A stretch of 64,000 nucleotides of DNA, from positions 62,001 to 126,000 of the forward strand of contig CAJUJH010000003.1 in the NCBI GenBank assembly GCA_910586855.1, read 5' to 3'. Origin of the DNA: Candidatus Gastranaerophilales bacterium (lineage in GTDB: Bacteria > Cyanobacteriota > Vampirovibrionia > Gastranaerophilales > Gastranaerophilaceae). Shown one piece after another: positions 1 through 8,045 of the stretch; position 1 is the stretch's first letter, and every line of letters starts with the position of its first letter. Position numbers and translations under genes: made by a program. The notes under the pieces are model-generated. The model ran no database searches and was not told the origin of the DNA. It saw only the letters and a program-made list of their open reading frames with translations.

Positions 1-336
1 AAGCAATGCAAGCCCGGCTATCATTGCACCAATGGCTGCTGCGGTTTGTTTCCTATTTGCACCAAATGTTTTGTTTGCAACTTTTGCATATAAATCTTTT
101 ACGCCTTTTTTAGCTTCTTTAATTGCTTCTTTGCCTAAATTTTGCGCCTTAGCGTCTTTTACAGCCTGTTTTGCAGATTTAAATTCATCTTTCATTGCAG
201 CTTTTTTCATAAGAAAATCTACGCCTGATGCAATACCTAAACCAACCGTTGCAGGAATAGCACCATTTATAATACCTTGTTTTACAAAATAATTTTTCTT
301 GCCTTCTGGTGTGTTCAAATTAACATTGTTTATCAT
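1..336 (-). CDS. Hypothetical protein, C-terminus beyond left edge
   Basis: An open minus-strand frame of 112 codons runs from ATG at 336 to the window edge with no stop. A clear AAGGAGA box lies at 343-349, six bases before the ATG, which fixes the start. The protein begins MINNVNLNTPEGKK. It has a small hydrophobic stretch near residues 21-38 (GIINGAIPATVGLGIASG), a Lys/Ala-rich amphipathic middle and a second hydrophobic stretch at the visible end (AAAIGAMIAGLAL). That suggests a small membrane-associated protein. I do not recognise the family. It is divergent from the gene at 478, with which it shares about 140 bases of AT-rich upstream DNA. Confidence 0.75.
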   Translation of the reverse strand, partial: MINNVNLNTPEGKKNYFVKQGIINGAIPATVGLGIASGVDFLMKKAAMKDEFKSAKQAVKDAKAQNLGKEAIKEAKKGVKDLYAKVANKTFGANRKQTAAAIGAMIAGLALL

Positions 337-477
337 ATAATCTCTCCTTAAGATTTTTATTAATGTAATATTCAAAACCCCCTAAAAAAATAATTTGCTA
401 CCGGGTAAAAAAATTATACAAAACATTTTTAAAATTTTCTTTTTGTAAAACTTTCCTTAAATAAAAAATATGTAATA

Positions 478-1266
478 ATGTTTTTATCAAGGGAAAGTAT
501 AAAAAAGGATGAGATTTTGAGGAATATTAAGGATAGTTTTTTAAAAAATGCACTTGTATTATTAAGTTTTTTATTTTGCATTCAAAATGCAAATGCAATC
601 ACAGAAAACGTATACAGCGGTTTATCTGATAGCACAATAAGACAATATCGCCAATCTACAAAAGATATCAGGCTGATACAAGCTGCAGAAACTCTTAAAG
701 GAACTCTTGGAGATTATTCAAGACGTGCAATTTTAGGAGAAAATTTAACAGGGAAACCAATTAAGGTTGAATTTAAAAACCTGGCAGAATTAAACCCTGC
801 CTATGCAGAATTTGATGCTCTTGGCTGGAAGCAAAGAAACGGCAGATTGAATATTTTTATAAATATCAAACACCAAAATGCTCCAAAAGAAGCAATAGCA
901 GCAGTTCTTGCTCATGAAGCAATCCATCAGGATGAATTAAATTCTCTAAATGAAGAAACTTATTGCTGGACGCTTGAGGCAGCAGTATGGACACAACTAA
1001 CGGATGACAACCCCAAGCTTGAAAATATATCAAATGCGCTTGTAGATAGAGAAAACACAATTAAAAAACTTTTTGCAAAAGGAGATTACACAAAAAAATA
1101 TATTAGAAAATCAGTAATTTCAAATGCCGGATATCAAAACCTTCCATCCCGCTCCCCGGGCTTTGAAGATGATGATTCTAATGATTATGTAAACGGAAGA
1201 CCTCTTCCAAATTTCAATCAAACTCCTGATGAATTTAACTCTAAACCCCAACCTCCAAACTTATAA
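478..1266 (+). CDS. Secreted HEXXH zinc-metalloprotease-like protein
   Basis: The N-terminus has a basic stretch and then a hydrophobic segment (about residues 25-35) ending QNANA, as in a signal peptide, so the 262-aa product is probably exported. The key motif is AAVLAHEAIHQDE, with HEAIH at residues 146-150. This is a canonical zincin HEXXH, with acidic residues a few positions downstream (NEE) that could supply the third ligand. The C-terminus is Pro/Asn-rich and probably flexible. The gene at 1920 is a paralogue sharing a K-H-x-N-A-P block, a TLEA block after the motif and similar spacing, but lacking HEXXH. The substrate is unknown. No strong ribosome binding site precedes the ATG. A convergent terminator lies just downstream. 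Confidence 0.75.
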   Translation: MFLSRESIKKDEILRNIKDSFLKNALVLLSFLFCIQNANAITENVYSGLSDSTIRQYRQSTKDIRLIQAAETLKGTLGDYSRRAILGENLTGKPIKVEFKNLAELNPAYAEFDALGWKQRNGRLNIFINIKHQNAPKEAIAAVLAHEAIHQDELNSLNEETYCWTLEAAVWTQLTDDNPKLENISNALVDRENTIKKLFAKGDYTKKYIRKSVISNAGYQNLPSRSPGFEDDDSNDYVNGRPLPNFNQTPDEFNSKPQPPNL

Positions 1267-1274
1267 TAACAATC

Positions 1275-1301
1275 AAAAGAGGCTTAAAATAAGCCTCTTT
1301 T
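1275..1301. terminator. Bidirectional intrinsic terminator
   Basis: A perfect 11-bp inverted repeat, AAAAGAGGCTT and AAGCCTCTTTT, is separated by a five-base loop. T-rich sequence on one side and A-rich sequence on the other let it serve both the plus-strand gene ending at 1266 and the minus-strand gene ending at 1327. Confidence 0.85.
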
Positions 1302-1326
1302 ATATTTTCTGCAAATATTTCATTAA

Positions 1327-1797
1327 TTAAGCTGACATAGTGCCAAGCATTCCTGCAGGCTTATTGTAATTTATTAAAAGTAAAGGTGCACTATCTTTAA
1401 TATTTTCTTCAATCACCTCTTCTTTTTCAACCCATACGGTAGTTGTAGATTCACCCGAAAAATCTGGATTTTCAAAAGAAAATTCCTCTTTTACTTCAAT
1501 TGCATAACTGATATCTACAAGATTAAGCTGCTCATATTTTTCAACATAAAATTCTGCCCCGCCGCAAACAGGACAATATTTTGAGACAGGAACAATCTCA
1601 TTTTTATTTCCAAAAACCGCCCTTGCAGCTTCTCTTTTATGATTACAGCAGCTGCACCTTAAAACATAATAATACTTCTTGAGGTATACTCCGCAATCAG
1701 GGCAGTATCCTTCATTTGCGCTTCGAAGGGCATTTGTATGCCGGCATTTGCCGCTATTATTAATTATTGAAAACAAATACATAATAAAATTTTTCAT
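1327..1797 (-). CDS. Zinc-ribbon hypothetical protein
   Basis: The 156-aa protein has cysteine pairs typical of zinc ribbons: C32xxC35, the cluster C48/C50/C51, and C75xxC78. One or two metal-binding knuckles therefore occupy residues 30-80. The remainder is an acidic Glu/Val-rich region and a short hydrophobic tail. No enzyme motif is visible. It faces the metalloprotease-like gene across a shared terminator and is divergent from the gene at 1920. The ribosome binding site is weak, so the exact start is uncertain. I do not recognise the family. Confidence 0.7.
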   Translation of the reverse strand: MKNFIMYLFSIINNSGKCRHTNALRSANEGYCPDCGVYLKKYYYVLRCSCCNHKREAARAVFGNKNEIVPVSKYCPVCGGAEFYVEKYEQLNLVDISYAIEVKEEFSFENPDFSGESTTTVWVEKEEVIEENIKDSAPLLLINYNKPAGMLGTMSA

Positions 1798-1919
1798 AAG
1801 AACTATTTAATAAATTTCAAAATAAAGTCAAGATAAATACACCATTTAACCTGATTTAACAATACTTAATAGACAATTAAGAAATAATTATCTATAATAA
1901 ATTTAGGAGTTTTAGAATT

Positions 1920-2933
1920 ATGAAAAAGATTATTTTTGGTTTAATAATATGCTTAGGTTTGATGAATATACAAATGCCTGTTTTTGCAGACAATACAAAA
2001 GATATTGCAAAAACACAGGCAAAAGCAAGAAAAGCTGAAATAAAAGCTAAAAAGGCACACGCTAAAGTTGAAGCCAGAGCAAGAAAGGCTGAAATAAAAG
2101 CTTTGAAAAAAACTTACAAAAAAGTTACAGGTGAAGTAGCTATAATGCGTGCGCTTGAACTTATGAAAAATTCTCCTGCAATAGGTGCTTACGGGAAAAT
2201 TATGGGCGATAACCCAAAATTAAAACCTATGAAAATAAGCTATAAAAATCTTGGAATAATGAATGTAAATTATAGAAATTATAATGCACTTTCGGAAGCT
2301 AAACTGGGTGGAATACATATCTATGTCAATTCAAAACATAAAAATGCGCCTATAGAAGCTCAAAGCGCTGCAATTGCTGGCGTTACAGCTCATGTTGATA
2401 AAAAAGAATCAGTTAATGAACTTGTTTATGCAAAAACACTTGAAGCATTTTTATGGAATTACTATTTAAAGAAAAATCCTGATTTAAAAAAAGATAATTC
2501 AACACTCACTCTAAGGGAAAATCATCTTTTGTATTTATATAAACAATACCCGAGAAACTCTCGTGAGATTGTAAATACAGTAAGAAAACAAAGACAGGAT
2601 ATAAAATACATTTGGGAATCAACAGGATATACTCATAGAGAATATGCAGATAAGATGGGTAAGATTTATGAAGCTTATCTTGCAGTTGAAAACCTGCCTG
2701 ATGAAAAATTTATGCCGGTTTTAGACTATAATGAAGAACCCGTTGAAATTCCTGCTATTACAGAAGAGGATAAAGAAACACAATTCATTCAGGAGCATAT
2801 AAGAAGCGACGTCAAAGCTAAACCTGTTCCAGAAGACCATTATATACATCAGGTTTCAGACGATAATCAGGAACGCTGTGAGATTTGCGGCTGCCCAATT
2901 AATAATGAAGCACCCAAAAATACTGAAGAATAA
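1920..2933 (+). CDS. Secreted paralogue of the 478 gene that lacks HEXXH
   Basis: An AGGAG box precedes the ATG. The 337-aa product has a signal peptide ending near VFADNT. A Lys/Ala/Arg-rich helical region follows (about residues 25-65) with a repeated KARKAEIKA-like unit. The central domain matches the protein at 478: a K-H-K-N-A-P block, an aligned histidine at residue 158, a TLEA block and a RENxLxxL-type segment. Where the first protein reads HEAIH this one reads HVDKK, with about four residues deleted, so the zinc site is lost. The C-terminus ends with a CEICGC cysteine knuckle. It looks like a non-catalytic relative, for example a binding or regulatory protein. The function is unknown. 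Confidence 0.75.
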   Translation: MKKIIFGLIICLGLMNIQMPVFADNTKDIAKTQAKARKAEIKAKKAHAKVEARARKAEIKALKKTYKKVTGEVAIMRALELMKNSPAIGAYGKIMGDNPKLKPMKISYKNLGIMNVNYRNYNALSEAKLGGIHIYVNSKHKNAPIEAQSAAIAGVTAHVDKKESVNELVYAKTLEAFLWNYYLKKNPDLKKDNSTLTLRENHLLYLYKQYPRNSREIVNTVRKQRQDIKYIWESTGYTHREYADKMGKIYEAYLAVENLPDEKFMPVLDYNEEPVEIPAITEEDKETQFIQEHIRSDVKAKPVPEDHYIHQVSDDNQERCEICGCPINNEAPKNTEE

Positions 2934-2946
2934 TAAATTCAAGATT

Positions 2947-3384
2947 TTAAATATCAATATTTTTATTCTTTGAAATTGTTAAAAAATCTCCGCTTGGAAG
3001 CACATTCTGGTTTTCTTGTTCTTCCTCATTATTTTTTACAATTTTGCCGATTAGACCCAAAAATTTATTTTTTATATTATCAGGGTTTAGATTTTCTTCC
3101 TTTTTGGTTTCCGGCTCTTCGTTTAATTCATTTACTTCGGGCTTAGTTGACGAAGTATTATAGTAATCATCGTCATCCTCATATTCAATTTCAGAGCGCT
3201 CAAATTTGTCTTCTCCCTTTTCTATTAAAATAGATGGGTCGAAACTTTCTTCTTCTTTTTTCTTCTTCTTTTTTCTGCCGGTCTCTAAATATCCTGTATT
3301 TCCTCCGCCGCCATTGTTCATCATATTTTGAGCTTCGGTTACTTGAGGCATTTTGCCGGGCTGGTTAATATTGAATGAGGTCAT
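2947..3384 (-). CDS. Low-complexity charged hypothetical protein
   Basis: The 145-aa product has a Gly run, then a stretch of Lys and Glu (RKKKKKKEEE), then an Asp/Tyr-rich acidic segment and an amphipathic stretch near residues 105-118 (NKFLGLIGKIVK). It is predicted to be largely disordered, with no domain I recognise. It is convergent with the 1920 gene, separated by 13 bases. The start is plausible but the ribosome binding site is weak (AAAGGG). Confidence 0.6.
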   Translation of the reverse strand: MTSFNINQPGKMPQVTEAQNMMNNGGGGNTGYLETGRKKKKKKEEESFDPSILIEKGEDKFERSEIEYEDDDDYYNTSSTKPEVNELNEEPETKKEENLNPDNIKNKFLGLIGKIVKNNEEEQENQNVLPSGDFLTISKNKNIDI

Positions 3385-3566
3385 AATCTAAACCCTTTTT
3401 GACTTTAAAAAGTAAACCGTTCTTATTATGTAGTTTTTTAATTTGAATTTTATGCTTTATTTAAATGACTTTTTCAAATAACGCCCTATACTTTAATAAA
3501 AACAATTTAGCTGCAAAAATTGCCTTTTGCCATGGAGTAAGAGTGTTTTACCCTGTTTTAAAAATT

Positions 3567-3594
3567 TTGTAAATTTTCCTGCCTTAAATATAAA
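3567..3594 (+). promoter_or_regulatory. Probable sigma70-type promoter of the 3635 gene
   Basis: TTGTAA at 3567-3572 and TATAAA at 3589-3594 are separated by 16 bases, about 40 bases upstream of the start codon. The region is very AT-rich, so chance matches are likely. Confidence 0.4.
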
Positions 3595-3634
3595 ATTATT
3601 ATAAAATTTTTTTTAACAAAGAGGTTTTAAACAA

Positions 3635-4378
3635 ATGAAAACAACTATAGTACTCCCAACCTATAATGAAAAAGAAAATATCGAAGATTTCCTAAAAACT
3701 CTTTTAGAAGAAATCAATTTAACAAATGATTTTAATATAAATATCCTTGTTGTAGATGATTATTCGCCGGATGGCACGGCAGATATCGTTAAAAAGGTGA
3801 TGGGAAATAACCCTAAGGTAAATTTATTATTAAATAATACACGCGGGCTTGGAAAAGCCTATATTGCAGGATTTAGATATGCAATTGAAAATTTTAGCCC
3901 TGATATTTTAATAGAGATGGATTCTGATTTTTCCCACGATGTTAAAAAAGTGAAAGAATTACTTAATGCAATAAGTAAAGGTGCTGATTTTGCAATCGGT
4001 TCAAGATATATAAAAGGCGGTTCAATCCCGTCTGATTGGGCACTTATAAGAAAGCTGAACAGCAAATACGGAAATATCTTTGCGCGCATTATTGCAGGAT
4101 TGTACAGCATAAAAGACTGTACTTCAGGGTTCAGAGCAATAAAAACCGATATTCTAAAACAGATTGACCTTGATAAATTAAATGCTAACGGATATTCTTT
4201 TCAGATGAATATTTTATTTGAATGCACTCAAAAAGGTGCAAAGGTTGCAGAAATCCCTATAGATTTTATTGACAGAACCAAAGGAAAATCAAAGCTTGGT
4301 CTTTATGATATTTTAGAATTTATGGTAAATTCATTTATTCTAAGACTTAGACTTATTAAAAATGTTTTTGTAAAATAA
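3635..4378 (+). CDS. GT2 polyprenyl-phosphate sugar synthase (DPM1-like)
   Basis: The 247-aa protein is a GT-A glycosyltransferase of the dolichol/polyprenol-phosphate mannose synthase group. It opens with VLPTYNEKENI, has DDYSPDGT at about residues 41-48, and has the metal-binding acidic motif EMDSDFSHD (D96, D98). Family members transfer a sugar from a nucleotide donor to a polyprenyl phosphate at the cytoplasmic face of the membrane. The length is normal for the short form without C-terminal membrane helices. The converging neighbour at 4547-6283 is a GT39-type integral membrane enzyme, the class that uses such lipid-linked sugars, so the two may act in sequence. The sugar is not determinable from sequence. 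A GAGG box precedes the ATG. Confidence 0.85.
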   Translation: MKTTIVLPTYNEKENIEDFLKTLLEEINLTNDFNINILVVDDYSPDGTADIVKKVMGNNPKVNLLLNNTRGLGKAYIAGFRYAIENFSPDILIEMDSDFSHDVKKVKELLNAISKGADFAIGSRYIKGGSIPSDWALIRKLNSKYGNIFARIIAGLYSIKDCTSGFRAIKTDILKQIDLDKLNANGYSFQMNILFECTQKGAKVAEIPIDFIDRTKGKSKLGLYDILEFMVNSFILRLRLIKNVFVK

Positions 4379-4380
4379 AT

Positions 4381-4517
4381 TTTCTCTAGAATAAAATTAT
4401 TTTGCAAAAAAGGACCGTAAAAAATTCGCGTCGTAAAATTAATTATAAACCTATCAATTGAGCCTTGAACGGGAGAATCCCGTGTCCTGTTTGCAAAATA
4501 ATTTTATTCCAGAGAAA
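4381..4517. repeat. Terminal-inverted-repeat element, copy 1
   Basis: A 137-bp segment is bounded by near-perfect inverted repeats of about 34 bp (4381-4415 and 4484-4517) that include ATAAAATTATTTTGCAAA and GGAC. Inside is a small hairpin at 4469-4483 (ACGGGA, GAA, TCCCGT). The inner part of the termini recurs at 14396-14509. There is no coding capacity. It lies between convergent genes and could be a MITE-like element, a REP-type repeat or a transcribed hairpin. Confidence 0.7.
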
Positions 4518-4546
4518 GCCTGCCAAACCGCATAAGGCAAACATCA

Positions 4547-6283
4547 TTACTTTACAAAAACAAACACACCCGTGTTGTTATCGGAATATTTTGAATCATT
4601 TATAACAAATTTCTGCTTGAGCACCAGATTTTTATTTGAAATATCTAAAATATCAAAAACCATTCTTGTCATAAGGATATAATACAGGGAATTTTTATAG
4701 TATAATTCACGTTTTTTATCAGACGTATAAGTGTAAAATTCAGACATTGATTTTATTGTATTCATATTATTTACTAAAACAATAAATTTTGTACCGGGTT
4801 TAAAATTTTCAAAATGTCTTGTTAGGTATTTTTCAAGCTGCTTGCTTGATTTTTCACCCGTTACATAATCATATAAAATTTCTCTTGCATTTTTACGGTT
4901 TAATCTTGCTATTGTCTCATCATCAAAGGCAATAGGGTAATATTTCCTAACATCATTTAAAAGCATATCTGTTATTTCAAAATCAAGATAATTAGCTTCT
5001 TTTGGGGTATATCTTCTGTAGAGTTTTCCCATAACAGGTATTAAAACATAATCATCCTTTTTAATAATATCAAGTTTATCCAGTGTGACTTTTAGAGGTG
5101 TGCCAAATTCCACATCTTTTTCAATAGGGCTTTGGTAAGCAAAAATAAAATTATGTATTGAAATTAAAAACAATACAAATAAAATCTCTGTCAGATATTT
5201 TAAACGCCCGAATTTAAGAATTGAAAACCCGTATGCACAGGCTAAAACCACCATAGGATAAGAAATCAGAGTATAACGGACAGTTAATGACATCATTCCA
5301 AAATGTGCCAAAATAAATTCAAACCCTAAAAACAAAACCCCAGGCAGTAAAAACAAGTATAAAGTTTTATTCTTTGAAACCAATCCTCTTATAAAGCCTG
5401 TAATGCAAAATATTATCGGACACAAAATAAGATAAATATTATTAACATTTTTAAATGTTAAAGCGCTGTAATCATAGTTATTATTTGTGGCATAGAAAAA
5501 ATTACCGCTAAAATAAGTTTGCAAAAATATGCTGAAAAATTCAGGCTTATAAATAAAAATATCACGGGAAAAAGAACAAATGGCATTTTTATAGCTGAAC
5601 ATACCATGGGCTGTCATTATAAACCCGGGTAAATAAAAAAGCGCGATTAAAAGATATAATTTTACAATTTCACGTTTATTTTCATTAAAAAATAACCCCG
5701 CTAAAAATTGAAAAAATACAAAAACAAAACTTATATTAAACGTATACAAAAGCAAAAGATTGGATATAATAAGTGATACACCGCATTTTTTGTCCTTATT
5801 TTGCAAATATTTTACAAAAAAGAAAGAACTTAAAAGTGCAAAAAAGCACATCATGCCATAAAACCGGAGCTCTGTTGTATAGTAAATTAAAAAAGGACTG
5901 AAAGCCAGCATTAAAGCAGCAAAATACCCTGCAGCCTTGTTAAAAAGATTTTTTCCTATATAAAAACTGATTGGAACAATTAAAAATGATGGAATAAACC
6001 CTAAAAGCCGCATTGTAGTATCATTTTCACCCAGTCCAAATAAGCCCCAAAATTTTATCCACAAATGCAAAAGAATAAAATATAAAGGGGTATGTAAATC
6101 TTCAGCATATAAGGCTTTTACAACATCTAAAACAGAATCTTTTGCGGCAAAATAATAAGAATAAATCTCATCTATCCATAAATCTCCCGCATTTTTAAGA
6201 CAAATTATCCTAAACCACAGTGCAAGAGCCGATATAAGCAAGACAAGACTTATTTCTTTCTTATTATTCTTTATATATTCCAT
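4547..6283 (-). CDS. GT39-type integral membrane glycosyltransferase
   Basis: The 578-aa protein has roughly 9-11 hydrophobic segments in its first ~390 residues and then a soluble C-terminal domain of about 180 residues. After the first membrane helix comes DLWIDEIYSYYFA (D38, E39), the acidic motif expected in the first external loop of GT-C enzymes such as protein O-mannosyltransferases and ArnT. These use a polyprenyl-phosphate sugar on the outer face of the inner membrane. The convergent GT2 synthase at 3635 is a plausible donor supplier. The acceptor is unknown. It lies 57 bases downstream of glgA, behind a hairpin that may terminate most glgA transcripts. Confidence 0.8.
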   Translation of the reverse strand: MEYIKNNKKEISLVLLISALALWFRIICLKNAGDLWIDEIYSYYFAAKDSVLDVVKALYAEDLHTPLYFILLHLWIKFWGLFGLGENDTTMRLLGFIPSFLIVPISFYIGKNLFNKAAGYFAALMLAFSPFLIYYTTELRFYGMMCFFALLSSFFFVKYLQNKDKKCGVSLIISNLLLLYTFNISFVFVFFQFLAGLFFNENKREIVKLYLLIALFYLPGFIMTAHGMFSYKNAICSFSRDIFIYKPEFFSIFLQTYFSGNFFYATNNNYDYSALTFKNVNNIYLILCPIIFCITGFIRGLVSKNKTLYLFLLPGVLFLGFEFILAHFGMMSLTVRYTLISYPMVVLACAYGFSILKFGRLKYLTEILFVLFLISIHNFIFAYQSPIEKDVEFGTPLKVTLDKLDIIKKDDYVLIPVMGKLYRRYTPKEANYLDFEITDMLLNDVRKYYPIAFDDETIARLNRKNAREILYDYVTGEKSSKQLEKYLTRHFENFKPGTKFIVLVNNMNTIKSMSEFYTYTSDKKRELYYKNSLYYILMTRMVFDILDISNKNLVLKQKFVINDSKYSDNNTGVFVFVK

Positions 6284-6299
6284 TTTTCCTCAAAATATT

Positions 6300-6323
6300 G
6301 GGCTGAGATTTTTGCCCCAGCCC
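6300..6323 (-). terminator. Probable terminator after glgA
   Basis: An inverted repeat GGGCTG/CAGCCC flanks a 12-base loop between glgA and the membrane glycosyltransferase. On the minus strand it is followed by AATATTTTG, a weak U-rich tract, so termination may be partial. Confidence 0.5.
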
Positions 6324-6340
6324 CTAAATAAATTATAAAA

Positions 6341-7771
6341 TTATCCGTTAAGTGCATCTTTATATAGCGCCATATAGCATTTAGCGGAATCATCCCACGT
6401 AAAGCGGCATTTAATAGCATTATCTACCATCTTGTTAAATTCATCTCTGCGGTCAATATATGTCCACACACCTTTTTTAATCTCATCCACCATACTTCTG
6501 GCATCATACGTTAAGAATTTAAAGCCGTTTGCTTTCTCATTAGGATAAGCAATAACCGTATCATCCAAGCCGCCAACAGCACGCACAATAGGTAGTGTGC
6601 CGTATTTCATTGCTATCATCTGGCTTATTCCGCAAGGTTCAAACAATGAAGGCATTAAAAACATATCAGAGCCTTTATAAATTGTTTCGGATAACTCAGG
6701 TTTAAAATCAATCCAGGCGCGCATATTAGAAGAATTATTACTGCTCCAGATAAGCATATTTTGATATCCGCCTTCACCTGTTCCTAAAAATACAAAATCA
6801 GCTGGAAGTCCCATTAAATCAAATTTTGCAAAGTCAACTAAATCAAGCCCTTTTTGATAGGTAAGACGTGATATCATAGAAATCAAAGGTCTATCCGGGT
6901 TAACAGGAAGCCCGAACATCTTTTGAACTTCTTCTTTAAATTTAGGCTTTTCATTTTTGTTAAAATCTTTTTTATCATAAGTAGTGCCATTTAAGATACC
7001 GCAAAGTTTATATGTTTGTCCGCGAAGCGTGTAATCCATCCCTTCGCCAAATTCCCCGCCTAAAATTTCCCTTGCGTATCTTGGAGACACGGTTGTAATC
7101 TTATCTGCACAATACAAAGCACCTTTCAGCCAATTTACTCTGCCATAATGTTCAACACAATTATCATGGTAAACATTATCCCATCTCATATTTGAAAAAT
7201 CTATAATGGCTTTATCGCAAGAGCCTTGATATGCAAGGTTATGGATAGTAAAGATTGATTTTGTATTTTTATAAAATTCATCATATTTATAATTGGATTT
7301 TAAATAAACTGGAATCATAGCCGTATGCCAGTCATTGGCGTGAATTATATCAGCCTTAAAATTTAAAAGCTTAGCATACTCTAAAACAGCAAGCGAAAAT
7401 GAAACATATCTTTGCATCTCATACATTTCATCACACCACATAGGATAAACAACATTAAAGCAGGAAAAATATTTAGGATTATCCACAAAAAATATATTAA
7501 CATTTTTGGATTTTGGGTGTTTGCACATTTTTAATTTAAAAATATGGCGGCTGTTTCCCATATCAAGTGCAAGTTCAGAATTTGGGAGCTCTTTTATGCC
7601 CCATTTTTCTTCATCAATACACCCGTATAAAGGAGTAAACACAGCAACTTCTGCCCCTTCTTTTTCTAAATAAGGAGGCAATTCGCCAACAACATCCGCT
7701 AATCCTCCAACCTTTGAAAACGGCGCCACCTCAGCACTAGCCAAAAGTACCTTTAATTTTTTTTCAAACAT
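6341..7771 (-). CDS. glgA: Glycogen synthase (GT5)
   Basis: The 476-aa protein elongates alpha-1,4-glucan from an NDP-glucose donor in the cytoplasm. It starts with KVLLASAEVAPFSKVGGL, and the KVGGL nucleotide-sugar loop is at residues 20-24. Late in the protein are LFEPCGISQ and the downstream TLPIVRAVGGLDDTV block typical of GT5 retaining synthases. The length is normal for bacterial GlgA. No other glycogen gene lies nearby. The leader contains a 24-residue peptide gene and a hairpin (7825-7844), so translation or elongation of that leader could influence glgA. The start is supported by the family N-terminus and an AGAGGGA box. Confidence 0.95.
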   Translation of the reverse strand: MFEKKLKVLLASAEVAPFSKVGGLADVVGELPPYLEKEGAEVAVFTPLYGCIDEEKWGIKELPNSELALDMGNSRHIFKLKMCKHPKSKNVNIFFVDNPKYFSCFNVVYPMWCDEMYEMQRYVSFSLAVLEYAKLLNFKADIIHANDWHTAMIPVYLKSNYKYDEFYKNTKSIFTIHNLAYQGSCDKAIIDFSNMRWDNVYHDNCVEHYGRVNWLKGALYCADKITTVSPRYAREILGGEFGEGMDYTLRGQTYKLCGILNGTTYDKKDFNKNEKPKFKEEVQKMFGLPVNPDRPLISMISRLTYQKGLDLVDFAKFDLMGLPADFVFLGTGEGGYQNMLIWSSNNSSNMRAWIDFKPELSETIYKGSDMFLMPSLFEPCGISQMIAMKYGTLPIVRAVGGLDDTVIAYPNEKANGFKFLTYDARSMVDEIKKGVWTYIDRRDEFNKMVDNAIKCRFTWDDSAKCYMALYKDALNG

Positions 7772-7824
7772 ATCTATCCCTCTTGTTGCAATCCATCCTA
7801 AATAAGATATAATATAAATAGGGT

Positions 7825-7844
7825 GGACAGGTTGCCCCCTGTCC
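7825..7844 (-). terminator. Hairpin between leader peptide and glgA
   Basis: A perfect 7-bp stem, GGACAGG/CCTGTCC, with a short loop lies just after the stop of the small peptide gene. AGGGT/ACCCT outside it can extend the pairing. The T-tract on the minus strand is poor (ATTTATATT), so this may be an attenuator or processing element rather than a strong terminator. Confidence 0.5.
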
Positions 7845-7854
7845 TTTAAAAACC

Positions 7855-7929
7855 CTAATGAAGTATTTTGAGCGCTATGATTATCAAAAAGATAAGTATT
7901 AGCGCTTTTTCAGTTACAATAAACTTCAT
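7855..7929 (-). CDS. 24-residue hydrophobic leader peptide
   Basis: A short minus-strand frame of 24 codons plus TAG is preceded by AAAGGAGGTGA, an almost complete anti-16S match, six bases from the ATG. The peptide is MKFIVTEK followed by a continuous hydrophobic helix (ALILIFLIIIALKIL) and a final His. It looks like a single-span membrane peptide, similar in build to small holin-like or type I toxin peptides. The coding DNA itself holds an inverted repeat (AGCGCT at 7871-7876 and 7901-7906, with TTATC/GATAA inside). A good promoter lies at 8017-8045. It may be an independent small membrane protein or a regulator of glgA. The ribosome binding site and promoter make it convincing; the function is unknown. 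Confidence 0.65.
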   Translation of the reverse strand: MKFIVTEKALILIFLIIIALKILH

Positions 7930-8016
7930 TTATTCTCACCTCCTTTCTGCAATCAATTCACCTTAAAAAGATGTTGTTTTGCGATGGGAAGCAAGGCGCA
8001 GGGTTTACCCGTACAA

Positions 8017-8045
8017 ATTATATCACAAATTTACCCCATTGATAA
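8017..8045 (-). promoter_or_regulatory. Promoter of the leader peptide/glgA transcript
   Basis: On the minus strand TTATCA (8040-8045), a 17-base spacer and TATAAT (8017-8022) form a good sigma70-type promoter overlapping the end of ruvA. The predicted start near 8010 gives a leader of about 80 bases before the small peptide. Confidence 0.65.

Noticed and set aside
32..292. 86-codon plus-strand frame at the left edge
   Set aside because: It is antisense to the minus-strand gene starting at 336, which has a good ribosome binding site.
7871..7906. Inverted repeat AGCGCT...AGCGCT followed by T5 on the plus strand, resembling a terminator
   Set aside because: No plus-strand gene reads into it; it is better explained as sequence inside the minus-strand leader peptide gene.
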